A DNA stretch of 13,594 nucleotides from an uncultured Oscillibacter sp. (GCA_947245315.1 CAMXNV010000034.1:1-13594); one strand, 5' to 3'. Positions 7,325 to 13,594 are shown, counted from the stretch's first letter. A program made the numbers and translations. The notes: a model not told the origin generated them from the sequence alone.

Positions 7325-8155
7325 TCATTCTTCCAATAAGATGTAATAAACCGCGTCCCGGATGGCCGCCGCCGCAGAGCGGGGCGCCAGCCGCCCCGGC
7401 AGGGACCGGGCCCAGAGGACCTCCGGGCCTCCCTCCGCCGCCTCAATGCCCCGGACCGAGGCCAGGTCGATCAGCAGGCAGTCCCGGGGCAGCTGAGCCG
7501 TCAGCGGCTCTGTCAGGACGGGGAAGGGGACCGTGTTGAACACCGCGCCAAAGCCCGCCAGATGGCCGTCCAGCCCGCCGGTCTCCAGGGCCCGGTAGCC
7601 GTAGGCCCGGATCCAGGCCAGGTCCTCCGGTTTCCGGGCGGTGGCGGTGACCCGGGCCCCCAGGCCCTGGAGCCGGTGGCACAGCAGCTTGCCGATCCGG
7701 CCAAAGCCGGTCACCAGGCAGTCCAGGCCCAGCAGGGTCCGGTCCAGGTGCTCCAGGGCGGTCTGGACCGCGCCCTCGGCGGTGGCGGCGGCGTTGGCCA
7801 CCGCCAGCTCCTCCCGGAGGAAATAGTCCTCCACCGTCAGGCCCAGGCTCTCGGCCTCCCGTTGCTGCTGGGGGCGCACCTGGCCCGCCAGGACGCGCTG
7901 CCGGGGACGGAGGCGGCGGAAGAGCTCCAGCGTGGGCACCGCCCCCTCCTCGCAGTTCAAAACGCCGTCGCCCTTGCAAAGCGGCAGCGGCAAAATGACC
8001 ACACCGGCGGAGGCGGCCCGGTCCAGGGACCCGGCCCCCGGGCCCTTCCAGCGCTCCAGGCCGTAAGTACAAACGTCGTGGCCGTCCCCGGCCAGCAGCC
8101 GGGCCAGCTCCGCCTGGCGGCGGTCCCCGCCGATGACGCCAAAGGTCTTGTTCAT
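7325..8155 (-). CDS. dpaA: Dipicolinate synthase subunit A (SpoVFA)
   Basis: The 276-residue protein has an N-terminal Rossmann-like start (FGVIGGDRRQAELARLLA, 5-22), the family segment YFLREELAVANAAATAEGA (111-129), and a second dinucleotide-binding loop in LVTGFGRIGKLLCHRL (147-162). It ends with a catalytic-domain tail (LPGRLAPRSAA). DpaA is the NAD(P)-dependent partner of DpaB in dipicolinate synthesis in the sporulating mother cell. It is a little shorter than the Bacillus subtilis protein (about 297). ATG 8155 is preceded by AGGGGGAG on the minus strand. Being the first gene of the dpaAB pair, it should be controlled by mother-cell sigma factors; a SigK-like site lies just upstream. The presence of this pair indicates the SpoVF route to dipicolinate rather than the EtfA-type route used by some clostridia. 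Confidence 0.95.
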   Translation of the reverse strand: MNKTFGVIGGDRRQAELARLLAGDGHDVCTYGLERWKGPGAGSLDRAASAGVVILPLPLCKGDGVLNCEEGAVPTLELFRRLRPRQRVLAGQVRPQQQREAESLGLTVEDYFLREELAVANAAATAEGAVQTALEHLDRTLLGLDCLVTGFGRIGKLLCHRLQGLGARVTATARKPEDLAWIRAYGYRALETGGLDGHLAGFGAVFNTVPFPVLTEPLTAQLPRDCLLIDLASVRGIEAAEGGPEVLWARSLPGRLAPRSAAAAIRDAVYYILLEE

Positions 8156-8175
8156 CTCAACACTCCCCCTCGCTT

Positions 8176-8204
8176 CATGGTATGGCCGGGGAGGGAAATG
8201 GGTG
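8176..8204 (-). promoter_or_regulatory. Possible SigK promoter for dpaAB
   Basis: On the minus strand CACC (8204-8201) and CATACCATG (8184-8176) are 16 bases apart, against the SigK pattern mACm, 16-17 bases, CATAnnnTA (last base mismatched). The implied transcript start is very close to the ribosome binding site, which lowers confidence. SigK control is known for spoVF in Bacillus. Confidence 0.35.
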
Positions 8205-8205
8205 A

Positions 8206-8234
8206 TTGTCTTTTTCCGCCGGGTGTGGTATAGT
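8206..8234 (+). promoter_or_regulatory. SigA-type promoter for the HAD hydrolase gene
   Basis: TTGTCT (8206-8211) and TATAGT (8229-8234) are separated by exactly 17 bases. The downstream leader of about 65 bases contains a stem of 7 bp (8252-8258 with 8281-8287) ending just before an in-frame ATG at 8288. The promoter covers the same DNA as the possible dpaA promoter on the other strand. Confidence 0.6.
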
Positions 8235-8305
8235 CAAGGCACTTGAAAAACGCAGGCCGCGTCTCTCATCCGCCGGGCGGGGCCTGCATGAAAGGATCGG
8301 AAGCC

Positions 8306-8989
8306 ATGAAATACGCCTATCTTCTCTTCGACGCGGACGACACCCTCTTCGATTTCCCCAAGGCCTCCTCCCGGGCCTTTGAGGCCATGTGCCGCGCCCA
8401 CGACATTCCCTACACGCCGGAGGTCTACCGGCTCTACCACGAGATCAACCTGGAGCTCTGGGCCGCCTTCGACCGGGGGGAGGTCTCCAAGGAGTACGTG
8501 ACCCTGGAGCGCTACGTCCGCTTCTTCAGGGCCCTGGCGCTGGACCGGGACCCGGCGCAATGCAACCGGGACTACCTGGCCGCCATGGGAGAAGGGGTCT
8601 ATCCCCTGCCCCACGCCGAAGCGGTCTGCCGGGAGCTGAAAGCCCGGGGGCACCGGATGTACATCGTCACCAACGCCGTGGCCTCCGTCCAGCGGAGCCG
8701 CCTCCGGGGCAGCGTGTTCGCTTCGCTGTTCGAGGCCGCCTTCATCTCCGAGGAGGCCGGGGCCGCCAAGCCCAGCAAGGCCTATTTCGACTATGTGCGG
8801 CGGCAGCTCCCGGGGATGAGGTCGGAAAACACCCTGGTCATCGGGGACTCCCTGGCCACGGACATCCGGGGGGCCAACAACGCCGGGCTGCCCTGCTGCT
8901 GGTTCAACCCGTCCGGAAAGCCCCGGCAGGAGGGGCTCCGGGTGGATTATGAGATTCGCGACCTGCGGGAGCTGCTGGAGATTGCCTGA
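8306..8989 (+). CDS. HAD-family hydrolase, YjjG-type (probable pyrimidine/noncanonical nucleotide 5'-nucleotidase)
   Basis: The 227-residue protein carries all four HAD motifs: DADDT (9-13, nucleophile D9 and acid D11), motif II T122-N in YIVTNA, motif III K155 in AAKPSKAYF, and motif IV GDSLATDIRGANNAG (180-194). The start KYAYLLFDADDTLFDF, the length, and the helical cap after the first motif are typical of the YjjG/YfnB group, which dephosphorylates pyrimidine and noncanonical nucleotides and so cleans the nucleotide pool in the cytoplasm. ATG 8306 was chosen because the conserved core begins there, with GGATCGGAAG upstream; ATG 8288 or TTG 8243 would add a non-conserved extension. It is transcribed alone, divergent from dpaAB. 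The HAD family is certain; the exact substrate is inferred from subfamily resemblance. Confidence 0.92.
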   Translation: MKYAYLLFDADDTLFDFPKASSRAFEAMCRAHDIPYTPEVYRLYHEINLELWAAFDRGEVSKEYVTLERYVRFFRALALDRDPAQCNRDYLAAMGEGVYPLPHAEAVCRELKARGHRMYIVTNAVASVQRSRLRGSVFASLFEAAFISEEAGAAKPSKAYFDYVRRQLPGMRSENTLVIGDSLATDIRGANNAGLPCCWFNPSGKPRQEGLRVDYEIRDLRELLEIA

Positions 8990-9008
8990 GGCAGGGCGTT
9001 TAATAAAG

Positions 9009-9045
9009 GCAAAAGGAAAGGGGGGACCGCATAAGCGGTCCCCCC
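9009..9045 (-). terminator. Rho-independent terminator of the small RNA (and cca operon)
   Basis: An 11-bp perfect stem (9045-9035 with 9030-9020, 4-base loop) is followed on the minus strand by CTTTCCTTTT. On the plus strand no T-run follows, so it mainly ends leftward transcription, although it also lies about 30 bases beyond the HAD gene stop. Confidence 0.75.
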
Positions 9046-9162
9046 TACAAGCCGGTGCTTTGGCAGGCGTACCAATCTCCTGCATCTCTCGGGTCTCCCC
9101 TGTCCTTACCGTCGGCGTGTGGCCGGTACGAAATCTACCACCTCAAAGCACTGGCATATCCT
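9009..9162 (-). ncRNA. Unassigned small structured RNA with its own promoter and terminator
   Basis: On the minus strand a near-consensus SigA promoter (9169-9197) points into a stretch of about 150 bases with no open frame of note. The predicted RNA starts near 9161 and begins with a 12-bp closing stem (9155-9144 pairing with 9062-9051, one G-U), followed by an inner 6-bp stem (9130-9125 with 9073-9068) and a GGGGAGACCC hairpin with a GAGA loop. It ends with an 11-bp GC-rich terminator hairpin and a T-rich tail. I compared it mentally with SRP RNA, 6S RNA, tmRNA, RNase P and common riboswitches and saw none of their hallmark motifs. It could be an independent small RNA or a processed 3' product of the cca operon. 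Existence of a transcript is inferred from these signals only. Confidence 0.6.
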
Positions 9163-9168
9163 ATGCTT

Positions 9169-9197
9169 ATTATAGCCTCTTTATCCCCGTTTGTAAA
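9169..9197 (-). promoter_or_regulatory. Strong SigA promoter upstream of the small RNA
   Basis: On the minus strand TTTACA (9197-9192) and a perfect TATAAT (9174-9169) are separated by exactly 17 bases. The -35 lies in the last codons of the PBECR gene and the -10 just past its stop. No protein gene on this strand starts within 1 kb downstream, so the promoter needs another product. Confidence 0.75.
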
Positions 9198-9585
9198 GCA
9201 CGATTTTATTTCGAATCACCCGTTCCCACTCCTTTTCCCGGATTTTCAGGAAGGTTATAACGGAATTCTTGTAGCTCGGATTATCCGCCGGGGCCGCCAG
9301 GCGCAGGGTCAGCCTGAAATACTCCCCCGCCTCCTCGACTCTCTTCATCACCAGAGCCGTGTCCGGCCGTGTATCCTTCACAATATAGTCCGGTGCCAGG
9401 ATCATCTGAGGGATGTAGCTGAAAAACCGTTCGTAGTCCCCGGGATGGCGCGCCCGGATATGGGCAATCCGCTCCTCTGTGATAATGACCTCCCGGGTCC
9501 GGAGGTCCGGCGTAACACATCGGTAAATCTCCAGGTCCAGGTCACACAGCTTCCGCGCCCCGCGCTTTTTCCGCTCCTCGCTCAT
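9181..9585 (-). CDS. PBECR-type nuclease-fold domain protein
   Basis: The 134-residue basic protein resembles the PBECR group (phage-Barnase-EndoU-ColicinE5/D-RelE-like nuclease fold): REVIITEERIAHIRARHPGD (about 31-50), YERFFSYIPQMILAPDYIVKD, a beta strand RLTLRLA, then NPSYKNSVITFLKI and WERVIRNKIVLYKRG. Related domains occur in phage polyvalent proteins and toxins and are predicted to cleave RNA; histidines in the HIRARH segment and the lysine in YKNS are candidate functional residues. No immunity protein or antitoxin is visible. Its ATG overlaps the cca stop (ATGA at 9585-9582), so it is translated together with the CCA-adding enzyme, which hints at a tRNA-related role (inference). The frame extends upstream but only as a shadow of cca. 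The subfamily (PBECR2 or other) is from memory. Confidence 0.75.
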   Translation of the reverse strand: MSEERKKRGARKLCDLDLEIYRCVTPDLRTREVIITEERIAHIRARHPGDYERFFSYIPQMILAPDYIVKDTRPDTALVMKRVEEAGEYFRLTLRLAAPADNPSYKNSVITFLKIREKEWERVIRNKIVLYKRG

Positions 9586-10913
9586 GGCTTCTCCCCGCGC
9601 CCCCTTCGTTGGAGCCCTCCCAGCAGGGCCTCCCGCTCGTTGGGCAGCGCGCCGTCCACCACCTGGCCCAGGAGCCAATCCAGGGCCTCCCCCACCGCCG
9701 GGCCCGAGAGGCCCAGGGCCAGTAGGTCCCCGCCCCTCACCGCCAGCTGCCGCAGGGAAAAACAGGCGTCCTCCGCCAGGAGCTTGTCCAGAATCGCCTC
9801 CCCCTCTTGAATCTCGGCCTGGCGTCCCCGGTAGGCCGGGGCCTGGGCCAGGTTGTCCGCCCGTTTCAGGGCCAGCAGCAGCCGCAGGTCCGCCTCCCCC
9901 AGGGCCCGGAGAGCCCGGCGGACTCCCTTGTCCGTCCGGGGGATGTCCCGGTCGTGCCACTCTACCAGCCGCACCACCCGCTCCCGGAACTCATTGGGGA
10001 ACCGCAGCCGCCGGAGCATGGCGTCCGCCAGGGCGACGCTGGCCTTGGCGTGGCCGTAGAAGTGGCCCACTCCCTCCCCGTCCAGGGTGAAGGTGGAGGG
10101 CTTTCCCACGTCGTGGAGCAGGGCGGCGCACCGGAGCTCCGGCACAGGGGGCACGTTGGCCAGGGCCGTGACGCTGTGAATCCAGACGTCGTAACAGTGG
10201 TGGATGTTCCGCTGGTCAAAGCCCACCATGGGCAGCAGCTCCGGCCAGAAGACGCCCAGGACCCGGGGGTGCTCCCCCAGGACCCTGGGGGCCTCCTCCC
10301 CGGCCAGCAGCTTCACCAGCTCGATTTGGATGCGCTCCGGGGCGATCTCGCCCAAGAGGGACCGGTGCGCCTCCATGGCGGCGGCGGTCCCCGCCTCAAT
10401 TTCCAGCCCCAGCGCCGCCGCAAAGCGCAGCCCCCGGAGAATCCGCAGGGCGTCCTCCTGAAAGCGCCGGTCCGGTTCTCCCACGCAGCGGAGCACGCCC
10501 CGCCGGAGGTCCTCCCGGCCCCCGAAGGGGTCCCGGAGCTCTCCCCGGAGGCTCAGGGCCATGGCGTTGACGGTGAAGTCCCGGCGGGCCAGGTCCTCCT
10601 CCAAAGAGGAGGTGAAGGTCACGGAGTCGGGCCTCCGGTGGTCCTTGTAATCCCCGTCGATCCGGTAGGTGGTGACCTCCACGGGGCCTTTCTCCGTCTT
10701 CACGGTGACGGTGCCGTGCCGGAGGCCCGTGGGCTCGGCCCGGCTTCCAAACAGCGCCAGGGTCTCCTCCGGCCTGGCGGAGGCGGTTACGTCCCAGTCC
10801 TCCGGCGCGCGGCCCAGCAGGGCGTCCCGGACGCAGCCCCCCACGCACCAGGCTTCGTGGCCCGCGGCCTCCAGGGTTCGCAGGACGCTTTGCACATGAC
10901 TTGGTATCTCCAT
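9582..10913 (-). CDS. cca: CCA tRNA nucleotidyltransferase with HD domain
   Basis: The 443-residue enzyme adds or repairs the 3' CCA end of tRNA. The class II nucleotidyltransferase head is complete: GGCVRDALLG (25-34), metal-binding EDWDVT with D39 and D41, RRDFTVNAMAL (110-120), and the EDALRILRGLRFA template motif (153-165) that selects C or A. A helical body follows, with an HD phosphohydrolase-like domain centred on ALLHDVGKPSTF (H267, D268), which in some relatives acts on cyclic phosphates or damaged tRNA ends. ATG 10913 has AGAGAGGAG upstream; the longer start at 10952 lacks a comparable site. It is the first gene of a two-gene unit with the PBECR protein. Whether it is a full CCA enzyme or a CC- or A-adding half enzyme cannot be told from sequence alone, but full CCA addition is most likely. 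Confidence 0.93.
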   Translation of the reverse strand: MEIPSHVQSVLRTLEAAGHEAWCVGGCVRDALLGRAPEDWDVTASARPEETLALFGSRAEPTGLRHGTVTVKTEKGPVEVTTYRIDGDYKDHRRPDSVTFTSSLEEDLARRDFTVNAMALSLRGELRDPFGGREDLRRGVLRCVGEPDRRFQEDALRILRGLRFAAALGLEIEAGTAAAMEAHRSLLGEIAPERIQIELVKLLAGEEAPRVLGEHPRVLGVFWPELLPMVGFDQRNIHHCYDVWIHSVTALANVPPVPELRCAALLHDVGKPSTFTLDGEGVGHFYGHAKASVALADAMLRRLRFPNEFRERVVRLVEWHDRDIPRTDKGVRRALRALGEADLRLLLALKRADNLAQAPAYRGRQAEIQEGEAILDKLLAEDACFSLRQLAVRGGDLLALGLSGPAVGEALDWLLGQVVDGALPNEREALLGGLQRRGRGEKP

Positions 10914-11002
10914 AGCGCCGCTCCTCTCTTGTGTTTTACGGCCTTCCGTCATAAAATAAAGCTATTGAAACAGGCGATTTCATGATTCTCTGAGCGGGAA
11001 AT

Positions 11003-11024
11003 GGCCTGGTCTGGGGACCAGGCC
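11003..11024. repeat. Perfect GC-rich hairpin in the cca-murC divergent gap
   Basis: A 9-bp perfect stem (11003-11011 with 11016-11024, loop TGGG) sits about 90 bases upstream of cca and 170 bases before the murC promoter. No T-run follows on either strand, and neither flanking gene ends here, so a terminator role is unlikely. It is probably part of the repeat-rich intergenic sequence. Confidence 0.5.
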
Positions 11025-11059
11025 CCATAGGATTTGCCTTTCTATCAATAGAACGCCCT

Positions 11060-11142
11060 GTAGGGGCGGACCTATGTGTCCGCCCTTCTATAGAAAGTGC
11101 CCAGGTTCCGGGAGACGGGCGGACACACAGGTCCGCCCCTAC
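11060..11142. repeat. MITE-like nested inverted repeat
   Basis: Two 26-base arms (11060-11085 and 11117-11142) are reverse complements at 25 of 26 positions, separated by 31 bases. Each arm is itself a hairpin (GGGCGGAC paired with GTCCGCCC over 6 bases), and a 10-base palindrome TTCTATAGAA lies at the left arm's inner edge (11086-11095). The ends read GTAGGGGCGGACC, a motif I associate with intergenic repeats of Oscillospiraceae. It lies between the divergent cca and murC genes, with no coding capacity, and may be a non-autonomous mobile element. Confidence 0.75.
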
Positions 11143-11196
11143 GGTCCATCCCCTTATAAAATGCTTGTTCGGACGCTCTCCCAGAAGAGATTCCCG

Positions 11197-11225
11197 TTGC
11201 ATTTCCCGGATTTCTATATTATAAT
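11197..11225 (+). promoter_or_regulatory. SigA-type promoter for murC
   Basis: TTGCAT (11197-11202) and a perfect TATAAT (11220-11225) are separated by 17 bases. Transcription would begin near 11232, past the ATG at 11229, and this supports 11289 as the murC start with a leader of about 57 bases. Confidence 0.65.
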
Positions 11226-11288
11226 AAAATGTCTTCGAGGATACAATCTTTTTTGATTTCCCTTTTATTGGAAAGGAAGCTGGTTTCC

Positions 11289-12680
11289 ATGATGCACAAT
11301 CAAACGCCCGTCAGCGACTTCTTCGTCCCCGGCAAGCGGGCCCACCTGGTGGGCATCGGGGGCGTCTCCATGTGCCCCCTGGCGGAGGTCCTCCGGGACA
11401 AGGGGCTGGTCATCCAGGGCTCCGACATGTCGGACAGCGACACGGTGAAGCACCTCCGCGCCCTGGGCATCCCCGTCTCCGTGGGTCACAACGCCGACAA
11501 CCTGGGGGACTGCGACCTGGTGATCCGCACCGCCGCCGTCCACGACGGCAACCCGGAGATTGCCGGGGCCATCGCCCGGGGCATCCCCGTCTATGAGCGG
11601 GCCCAGGCCTGGGGGGCCATCATGCGGCACTACCCCAACGCCCTCTGCGTGGCCGGGACCCACGGGAAGACCACCACCACCTCCATGTGCACCCACATCT
11701 TCATGGCGGCGAAGGCGGACCCCACGGTGATGATCGGCGGCACCCTGCCTCTGCTGCACTCCGGGTACCGGGTGGGCCAGGGGGACACCATCATTCTGGA
11801 GTCCTGTGAGTATTGCAACAGCTTCCTCAGCTTCTACCCCACCGTGGCGGTGGTACTGAACGTGGAGGCGGACCATCTGGACTTTTTCAAGGACCTGGAG
11901 GACATCAAGCGCTCCTTCCGCCGCTTTGTGGAACTGGTGCCCCCCGGCGGCAGCGTCGTCGTCAACGCGGACAACGCCGGGGCCCGGGACATCGCCCAGG
12001 GCCTGGGGGCCTTCACCTTCGGCCTGGAACCCGGGGCGGACTGCACCGCCGTGAACCTCCGGGAGGACAAGGGCCGCCCTGTCTTCGACATTCAAGTCCG
12101 CGGCCAATTCTACGCCCATGCGGAGCTGAAGGTCTACGGGCGGCACAACGTGCTCAACGCCCTGGCGGCGGCCTCGGCGGCCTACGTGCTGGGCCTCCCC
12201 GGGAACGCGGTGGAGAAGGGCTTGGGGTCCTTCGCCGGAGCGGGGCGGCGCTTTGAGTACAAGGGGTCCTTCCACGGCGCGGAGATTTACGACGACTACG
12301 CCCACCACCCCGACGAGCTCCACGCCCTTCTGACTACGGCCAAGGGCCTGGGCTACCGGCGGCTCATCGTGGCTTTCCAGCCCCACACCTACTCCCGGAC
12401 CGCCAAGCTCTTCGACCGCTTCGTGGAGGAGCTCAAGCTGGCGGATGTGGTGGTGCTGGCGGAGATTTACGCCGCCCGGGAGACCAACAGCCTGGGCATT
12501 TCCTCGGCGGATCTGGTCAAGGAGATTCCCGGCTCCGTCTACTGCTCCACCCTGGACAAGACGGCGGAGGCCCTCCTCCGCCTGGCGGGCCCCGGGGATT
12601 TGATCCTGACCGTAGGCGCGGGAGACATCTACCGTGCGGGGGAGAAGTTACTTTTCTTAGAAGACTGTAACGACACTTGA
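11289..12680 (+). CDS. murC: UDP-N-acetylmuramate--L-alanine ligase
   Basis: The 463-residue enzyme adds L-alanine to UDP-N-acetylmuramic acid with ATP, the first step of peptidoglycan stem-peptide synthesis in the cytoplasm. All Mur ligase landmarks are present: GIGGVSM (22-28) in the UDP-sugar-binding domain, P-loop GTHGKTTTT (123-131), ESCEYCNSFLSFYP (171-184), NVEADHLDFF (191-200), YDDYAHHPDEL (334-344) and AFQPHTYSRTAKLFDRF (362-378). Length matches the family. The double ATG at 11289/11292 follows AAAGGAAG; an in-frame ATG at 11229 lies upstream of the expected transcript start. The last dozen residues (after GAGDIYRAGEK) are encoded by the left arm of an inverted repeat that also covers the stop codon, so the C-terminus differs from typical MurC. 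It is transcribed from its own SigA-type promoter. Confidence 0.96.
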   Translation: MMHNQTPVSDFFVPGKRAHLVGIGGVSMCPLAEVLRDKGLVIQGSDMSDSDTVKHLRALGIPVSVGHNADNLGDCDLVIRTAAVHDGNPEIAGAIARGIPVYERAQAWGAIMRHYPNALCVAGTHGKTTTTSMCTHIFMAAKADPTVMIGGTLPLLHSGYRVGQGDTIILESCEYCNSFLSFYPTVAVVLNVEADHLDFFKDLEDIKRSFRRFVELVPPGGSVVVNADNAGARDIAQGLGAFTFGLEPGADCTAVNLREDKGRPVFDIQVRGQFYAHAELKVYGRHNVLNALAAASAAYVLGLPGNAVEKGLGSFAGAGRRFEYKGSFHGAEIYDDYAHHPDELHALLTTAKGLGYRRLIVAFQPHTYSRTAKLFDRFVEELKLADVVVLAEIYAARETNSLGISSADLVKEIPGSVYCSTLDKTAEALLRLAGPGDLILTVGAGDIYRAGEKLLFLEDCNDT

Positions 12681-12731
12681 TTTCGCGAAGCGAAATCTTA
12701 GTGGAGTACGTCCCCGAAGGGGAAAAGTAAC
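12647..12731. repeat. Inverted-repeat element spanning the murC stop codon
   Basis: Arms GTTACTTTTC (12647-12656) and GAAAAGTAAC (12722-12731) are perfect reverse complements. Between them lies a perfect 8-bp hairpin (12679-12686 with 12690-12697, loop GAA) that includes two bases of the murC stop, and a small CCCC-GAA-GGGG hairpin. The T-run needed for a terminator is missing. The rest of the gap to the next gene (12732-12805) contains another short stem (TCCGGC with GCCGGA) and the next ribosome binding site. Confidence 0.65.
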
Positions 12732-12805
12732 CAAAAGAACTTTAGCTCGCTACGGGGTCCGGCAATCGTCCGGGCCGGAGCGGCGGCAACGGAGGAAGTG
12801 CGAAT

Positions 12806-13345
12806 ATGGAACTCTCACAGCTTTATCATAACGTTCGGCCGGAGGGGACGCTGCTGCCCCAGGAGGAGGCGGCCTTCGCCCTGCTGGAGGAGCTGGGCAT
12901 GGACTATGAGCGGGTCTCCGGCGACCCCGCCGACACCATGGAGAAGTGCGCCGCCGTCAGCCGGGTCCTGGGCGTGCCCATCTGCAAGAATCTCTTCCTC
13001 TGCAACCGGCAGAAAACCCAATTCTATCTGTTGCTCATGGGGCCGGATAAGCCCTTCCACACCAAGGACCTGTCCCATCAGATCGGCTCCGCCCGGCTGT
13101 CCTTCGCCCCGGAGGAGAGCCTGTGGGAGCTGCTCCGCTGCACTCCCGGCTCCGCCACCGTCCTGGGGCTGATGAACGACGCGGAGCACCGGGTCCGCCT
13201 GCTGATGGAGCGAGAGGTCTATGAGGCGGAATACCTGAGCTGCCACCCCTGCATCTGCACCAGCAGCCTCAAGCTGAAGACGGCGGATGTGCTGGGGAAG
13301 CTGCTGCCCTATACGGGGCATGAGGTGACGGTGGTGGAGCTGTGA
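12806..13345 (+). CDS. YbaK/ProXp-ala (PrdX)-type aminoacyl-tRNA deacylase
   Basis: The 179-residue protein belongs to the prolyl-tRNA-synthetase-associated (YbaK) domain family. Relatives hydrolyse mischarged Ala-tRNA(Pro) or Cys-tRNA(Pro), a proofreading step acting in trans. Matching parts are ALLEELGMDYERVSGDP (25-41), GVPICKNLFLCNR with the conserved lysine K61 (56-68), a KDLSHQIGSARLSFAPEE segment, GSATVLGLMND (115-125), and HPCICTSSLKL near the end. The layout and length fit free-standing PrdX/ProXp-ala proteins better than the shorter YbaK. ATG 12806 has GGAGGAAG upstream. It follows murC by 125 bases and may be read through from it; it ends at a strong terminator. Substrate preference (Ala versus Cys) is inferred from the PrdX-like motifs and is not proven. 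Confidence 0.88.
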   Translation: MELSQLYHNVRPEGTLLPQEEAAFALLEELGMDYERVSGDPADTMEKCAAVSRVLGVPICKNLFLCNRQKTQFYLLLMGPDKPFHTKDLSHQIGSARLSFAPEESLWELLRCTPGSATVLGLMNDAEHRVRLLMEREVYEAEYLSCHPCICTSSLKLKTADVLGKLLPYTGHEVTVVEL

Positions 13346-13379
13346 GCCGCCCCGGGAGGCGTTCATAATACCTAAAGAA

Positions 13380-13427
13380 ACAGGGCCCTGGAATCTGCCG
13401 GATTCCAGGGCCCTGTGATTCTTTTTT
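13380..13427 (+). terminator. Strong rho-independent terminator
   Basis: A 16-bp perfect stem (13380-13395 with 13401-13416, loop TGCCG) is followed by GATTC and six Ts. It lies 35 bases after the deacylase gene stop. A-rich bases before the stem (AAAGAA) could also let it work on the opposite strand. Confidence 0.92.
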
Positions 13428-13594
13428 ATGCTATTTCTGTCGTATGGCAACGGGATTTATTCTGTTTGGGGCAAAGTCGTTTATCCACCCGGGCCCCCTG
13501 GCCGGACGCCCCTACTCCATGGTGATATAGTGCAAAATGTTCCTAAAATCCTTGTATTAGGCAGGGAAAGGATAGTCCGAAGGACAAAAATAAG
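13428..13594. other. No gene recognised at the right edge
   Basis: The last 167 bases hold no supported open frame or RNA. A fragment ending CGCCCCTAC (around 13507-13515) resembles the outer ends of the inverted repeat at 11060-11142, and a small GTCC-GAA-GGAC hairpin lies near the end. The sequence may lead into a gene beyond the window. Confidence 0.4.

Noticed and set aside
8234..9085. 283-codon minus-strand frame opposite the HAD gene
   Set aside because: The + strand frame has all four HAD motifs; the minus frame is a GC-bias shadow and crosses the small-RNA terminator.
9020..9162. Assignment of the small RNA as SRP RNA or 6S RNA
   Set aside because: The SRP apical motif (GGAAG...AGCAGC type) is absent on both strands, and the body is shorter than 6S, with no recognisable open-complex-like bubble.
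11229..11288. Earlier ATG for murC
   Set aside because: It lies four bases after the -10 element, before the expected transcript start, and adds a non-conserved extension.

Overview
The window looks like chromosomal DNA from a GC-rich, spore-forming Clostridia of the Oscillospiraceae type (Flavonifractor/Lawsonibacter-like). This rests on an alpha/beta-type small acid-soluble spore protein, a dipicolinate synthase dpaA-dpaB pair, Firmicutes-style ribosome binding sites, and hairpin-rich intergenic repeats of the kind seen in gut Oscillospiraceae. The species is inference.

Region 1 (1-6366, + strand) is a type I restriction-modification locus: the end of hsdM, hsdS, a small DUF559 (Vsr-like fold) gene, hsdR of the EcoEI-like type with an N-terminal DUF4145 domain, and a second hsdS. 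The two HsdS proteins share their first target-recognition half and central helix but differ in the second recognition domain, so the locus encodes two related DNA specificities for one HsdM/HsdR pair. A palindromic intergenic repeat made of four consecutive perfect hairpins lies between hsdS and the DUF559 gene. A partial copy of the same repeat is embedded in frame inside hsdR, where it encodes a Gly/Ala linker after the DUF4145 domain.

Region 2 (6367-8234) is a sporulation block. A spore DNA-binding protein with a likely SigG promoter (forespore) converges on dpaB-dpaA (mother cell, possible SigK promoter), with a bidirectional hairpin terminator between them. 

Region 3 (8206-10913) holds a HAD-family YjjG-like nucleotidase on +, and on - the tRNA CCA-adding enzyme translationally coupled to a small PBECR-type nuclease-fold protein. 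Immediately behind that pair, on the same strand, a near-consensus SigA promoter, a long closing stem and a terminator define an unassigned small RNA gene of about 150 nt. This is the strongest candidate for something undescribed.

Region 4 (10914-13594) has a repeat-rich divergent intergenic region, then murC with a good SigA promoter, then a ProXp-ala/PrdX-like aminoacyl-tRNA deacylase ending at a strong terminator. The last 165 bases carry no recognisable gene. Most genes have the same high-GC codon use. The exceptions are hsdS (first copy, especially its second half) and the DUF559 gene, which are AT-richer and look more recently acquired.
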